Assembly: GCA_025345505.1 (NCBI GenBank)
Contig: JANVCC010000030.1
Coordinates: 2,716,123-2,780,122, forward strand
Source: Todiramphus chloris collaris
Taxonomy: Eukaryota > Chordata > Aves > Coraciiformes > Alcedinidae
Length of the DNA: 64,000 nt
Direction of reading: 5' to 3'
In this document: one piece after another, positions 61,846 through 64,000 of the stretch
Numbering within the stretch: position 1 is the stretch's first letter
How the letters are laid out: each line of letters begins with the position of its first letter
Notes under the pieces: generated by a model
Database searches by the model: none
Told to the model about the DNA's origin: nothing
What the model saw: the letters and a program-made list of their open reading frames with translations, nothing else
Translations under genes and position numbers: made by a program

Positions 61846-64000
61846 ATTATAAAATAAGGATTCAGAAAATTAGTCAAACAAGTATTAAATCACATTGAGA
61901 GGCCTCTGAATATCTTCACCTTTGCAGGGCCTAATCCAAACCCACTGACAATAATGTAGCCCAAACCTAGCAACCCTATAGCTCAGCATCTCATGAGACT
62001 TACAATTGTAAATTATCACCAAGAGAAGGAGGATGTGAGTAGTGCCCACAACAGCACACAAACTGTGTTCTGATTCCTCTGCAGCACAAAGGGACTGATC
62101 CTGGGCCACCATAAGACATGTGGGAGAAGGCCCATGGGTGGGGGAGTCCCTGACAGCTGCCGTGGGGCGTGAGCCTTCCTTCAGGGCACAGCACTCCAGC
62201 TCAAATGCTGCTAAAGCTTACCAGTCATACTAGCTGTGATCTTCTCCCAAAATGTGTCATTTTGGTCAAATCTCCTGGCTATACCCTTGCTAACACAGAA
62301 ATACTGCAGATTTATTCTCCCTCTGTCTCCCTTGGTGGACAGACCTTTACAAGGCAATGGTATTTCAATTAAGAAACTTCTTTCAGAGCATCATCAGCCT
62401 TGAGGAACCAGAAATTCTTCAGCCAGGTATTTTGTTTCTCTTCAAACACATTCCTAAGACTACACTTAGGGTACATTTACTGTACTATTCAAATGAACAG
62501 CAAAAGCAAAAGCCGCCCTCAATAAAAAGCATATAGAAAACTCTACCAGGGCAGAACCCGATTACTGCTCTGAGAGCAGAAAGGGATATTAAAGGAATTC
62601 CCACAGCAGAGGAATTAGCAACGTGATTTACTGGTGCTGCTGAAATATTTCAAAACACTTGGGCAAAACTCTGGAAGGGCAAATCAGCTGCAGCACCCGC
62701 ACTATGCCACTTCCACGGGCCTTGCGATTTCTGCATTCACTCAGAGCAGCCCCGAGGGGGCTCTGATTGTGGCCAGAGACGCCTCTGGTCCCAGCACATC
62801 TCAGAATATAGGTGCAAACATGGCTTAAAGGCAGCTTTGTCCCACTTCCCTTAGCCTTGTATTGTCAAGCGCTGCTTCTTTTCAGGGTAAATCTTCGCTA
62901 TTACAAGCATGAGAAAGTAAAATAAGAGATACTAATAGTAAAACAGAAGGAAATGGTGTGATATCCCCAAAACAAATCTTATTTACGTTAAGCTCGTTAA
63001 AGCAGTTAGGTTCTGAAGACAGAGAATAATTAATAATACTATACATATCAAAGTAGAGAAGACACGTAAATCTGACAAGAGAAAGTAAGTAAAAATGGAA
63101 AGGGCTGAAGAATTATAAGTGAAAAGAATTTGGAAAACAAAAAAAAAGAAATTACACTGGAGCAATATTCAAGTTATAAGCAGATTATTAACATTATAAT
63201 TGAGATGATCCTTAAGAATGGTATGCCACACGTGAACATCACGTTTCAAGTTTCAAAAAGTATGGAAAGAATACTAAAAATATTTGTATCCTTGTGGATT
63301 ATAAGGAAGCATGAATGCAGAGAGGAGCAAAGGAATAATGCAATGCAGGGAAAAAAGGACAACAAAAACCTCCAAGCAGAAAATAGTAGTTATCCAAAGG
63401 CCATATTAGTTCTTCCTGAAAGTGAACAAATATATACATGTAGCTATTTTTTATAATGTTTGTCCATTCTGGCTTTAAATGATAAATTAGAAAGTAGGGG
63501 ATTGAAAAGAAAACCATCTCGTAGCTGTTGACCGAGTACAACTGGTCCAGTCCAAGAAAGGCCAGGGGAAGAAGCACAAACCAGTTTTATTTGACTTAGT
63601 ATTATCAGGGTAACAGTACTATTTTAGAGCCTGTGTGTGGGAGGATGTAGAAAATGAAAAGCAAGCAGTAAAATAATGGACAAGGAATGGAATTAGATCA
63701 GAATTTAAGACCCGTTAGAGCTATAAGCACTGTCAAGGTATATGAACAAAGCAATGACAGCACGACGACTGTGTGGTCAGCAAGAGCTCAGAGCCTGAAC
63801 AACCCGACATTTGCAGAGGATTTTGACCAGTGTTGATGGTATTTAAGATGACTGAGTTTTAAAATGCAGCCTGCAAAGTTTTCCATTGTCAAGCACTGGC
63901 TCACCCAGAAAGAAGACTGGAGAAAATACATCAGAGTTTAAGCATTTTATTCTATTTCTAATATGACATAAACCTACTGCACATCTTTGAAAAATGCTGC
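61822..64000. other. Unique AT-rich sequence, no gene seen
   Basis: No gene, RNA gene or young repeat is recognisable. Open frames reach at most 108 codons (63130-63456 plus) and overlap a minus-strand frame at 63299-63577. The part at 62090-62220 is slightly richer in G and C but has few CpGs. Confidence 0.5.

Noticed and set aside
1..64000. CRISPR arrays, bacterial operons, phage or defence systems, tRNA or rRNA genes
   Set aside because: The CR1 elements show that this is bird DNA. No regularly spaced direct repeats, no ribosome-binding-site/operon structure and no cloverleaf candidate were seen.
1..64000. Endogenous retrovirus or LTR element
   Set aside because: I saw no paired long terminal repeats, primer-binding site or retroviral protein motif. 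All recognisable mobile elements are CR1-type. A solitary, diverged LTR cannot be excluded by eye.

Overview
This window looks like ordinary non-coding DNA from a bird. The evidence is five truncated copies of chicken-repeat-1 (CR1) LINEs. They carry the family's 3' terminal octamer repeats (ATTCTATG-like), and the reverse-transcriptase C-terminal reading frame can be recognised in two of them. Between the CR1 copies lies AT-rich, single-copy-looking sequence with many short homopolymer and TA/CA tracts, as expected for a bird gene desert or a very long intron. I see no bacterial, viral or plasmid features: no operons, tRNA or rRNA genes, no CRISPR array. I could not find a protein-coding gene that I can support. 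The open frames outside CR1 are short, do not resemble any family I know, and often overlap one another on opposite strands.

Layout. 13-572: CR1 3' end on the minus strand. 573-5970: AT-rich unique sequence with a pyrimidine tract. 5987-6320: a 19-base C run followed by a small, strikingly CpG-rich patch. 6330-9805: unique sequence with a strong hairpin at 8021-8058. 9806-10089: plus-strand CR1 with an internal deletion of roughly 230 bp. 10090-41683: more than 31 kb without a young interspersed repeat that I recognise, holding a 56-bp tandem duplication, several perfect inverted repeats and some stretches that read like conserved non-coding elements. 41684-42018: plus-strand CR1 whose 5' end is a four-copy 20-bp tandem repeat. 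42019-47647: unique sequence with a 21-base G run and a second CpG-rich patch near 46.0 kb. 47648-47758: a short CR1-type 3' tail of a different subfamily. 47759-61254: unique, AT-rich. 61255-61821: minus-strand CR1 with stop codon and frameshift. 61822-64000: unique sequence.

Nothing here works together as a pathway. Any function is probably regulatory. The best places to look are the two CpG-rich patches, a TATA/octamer/E-box cluster at 18.77-18.84 kb, and motif-dense stretches near 31.8, 49.4, 56.1 and 61.1 kb. I found no convincing new biological system. The observations below are modest, and most need a cross-species alignment or transcriptome data to decide.
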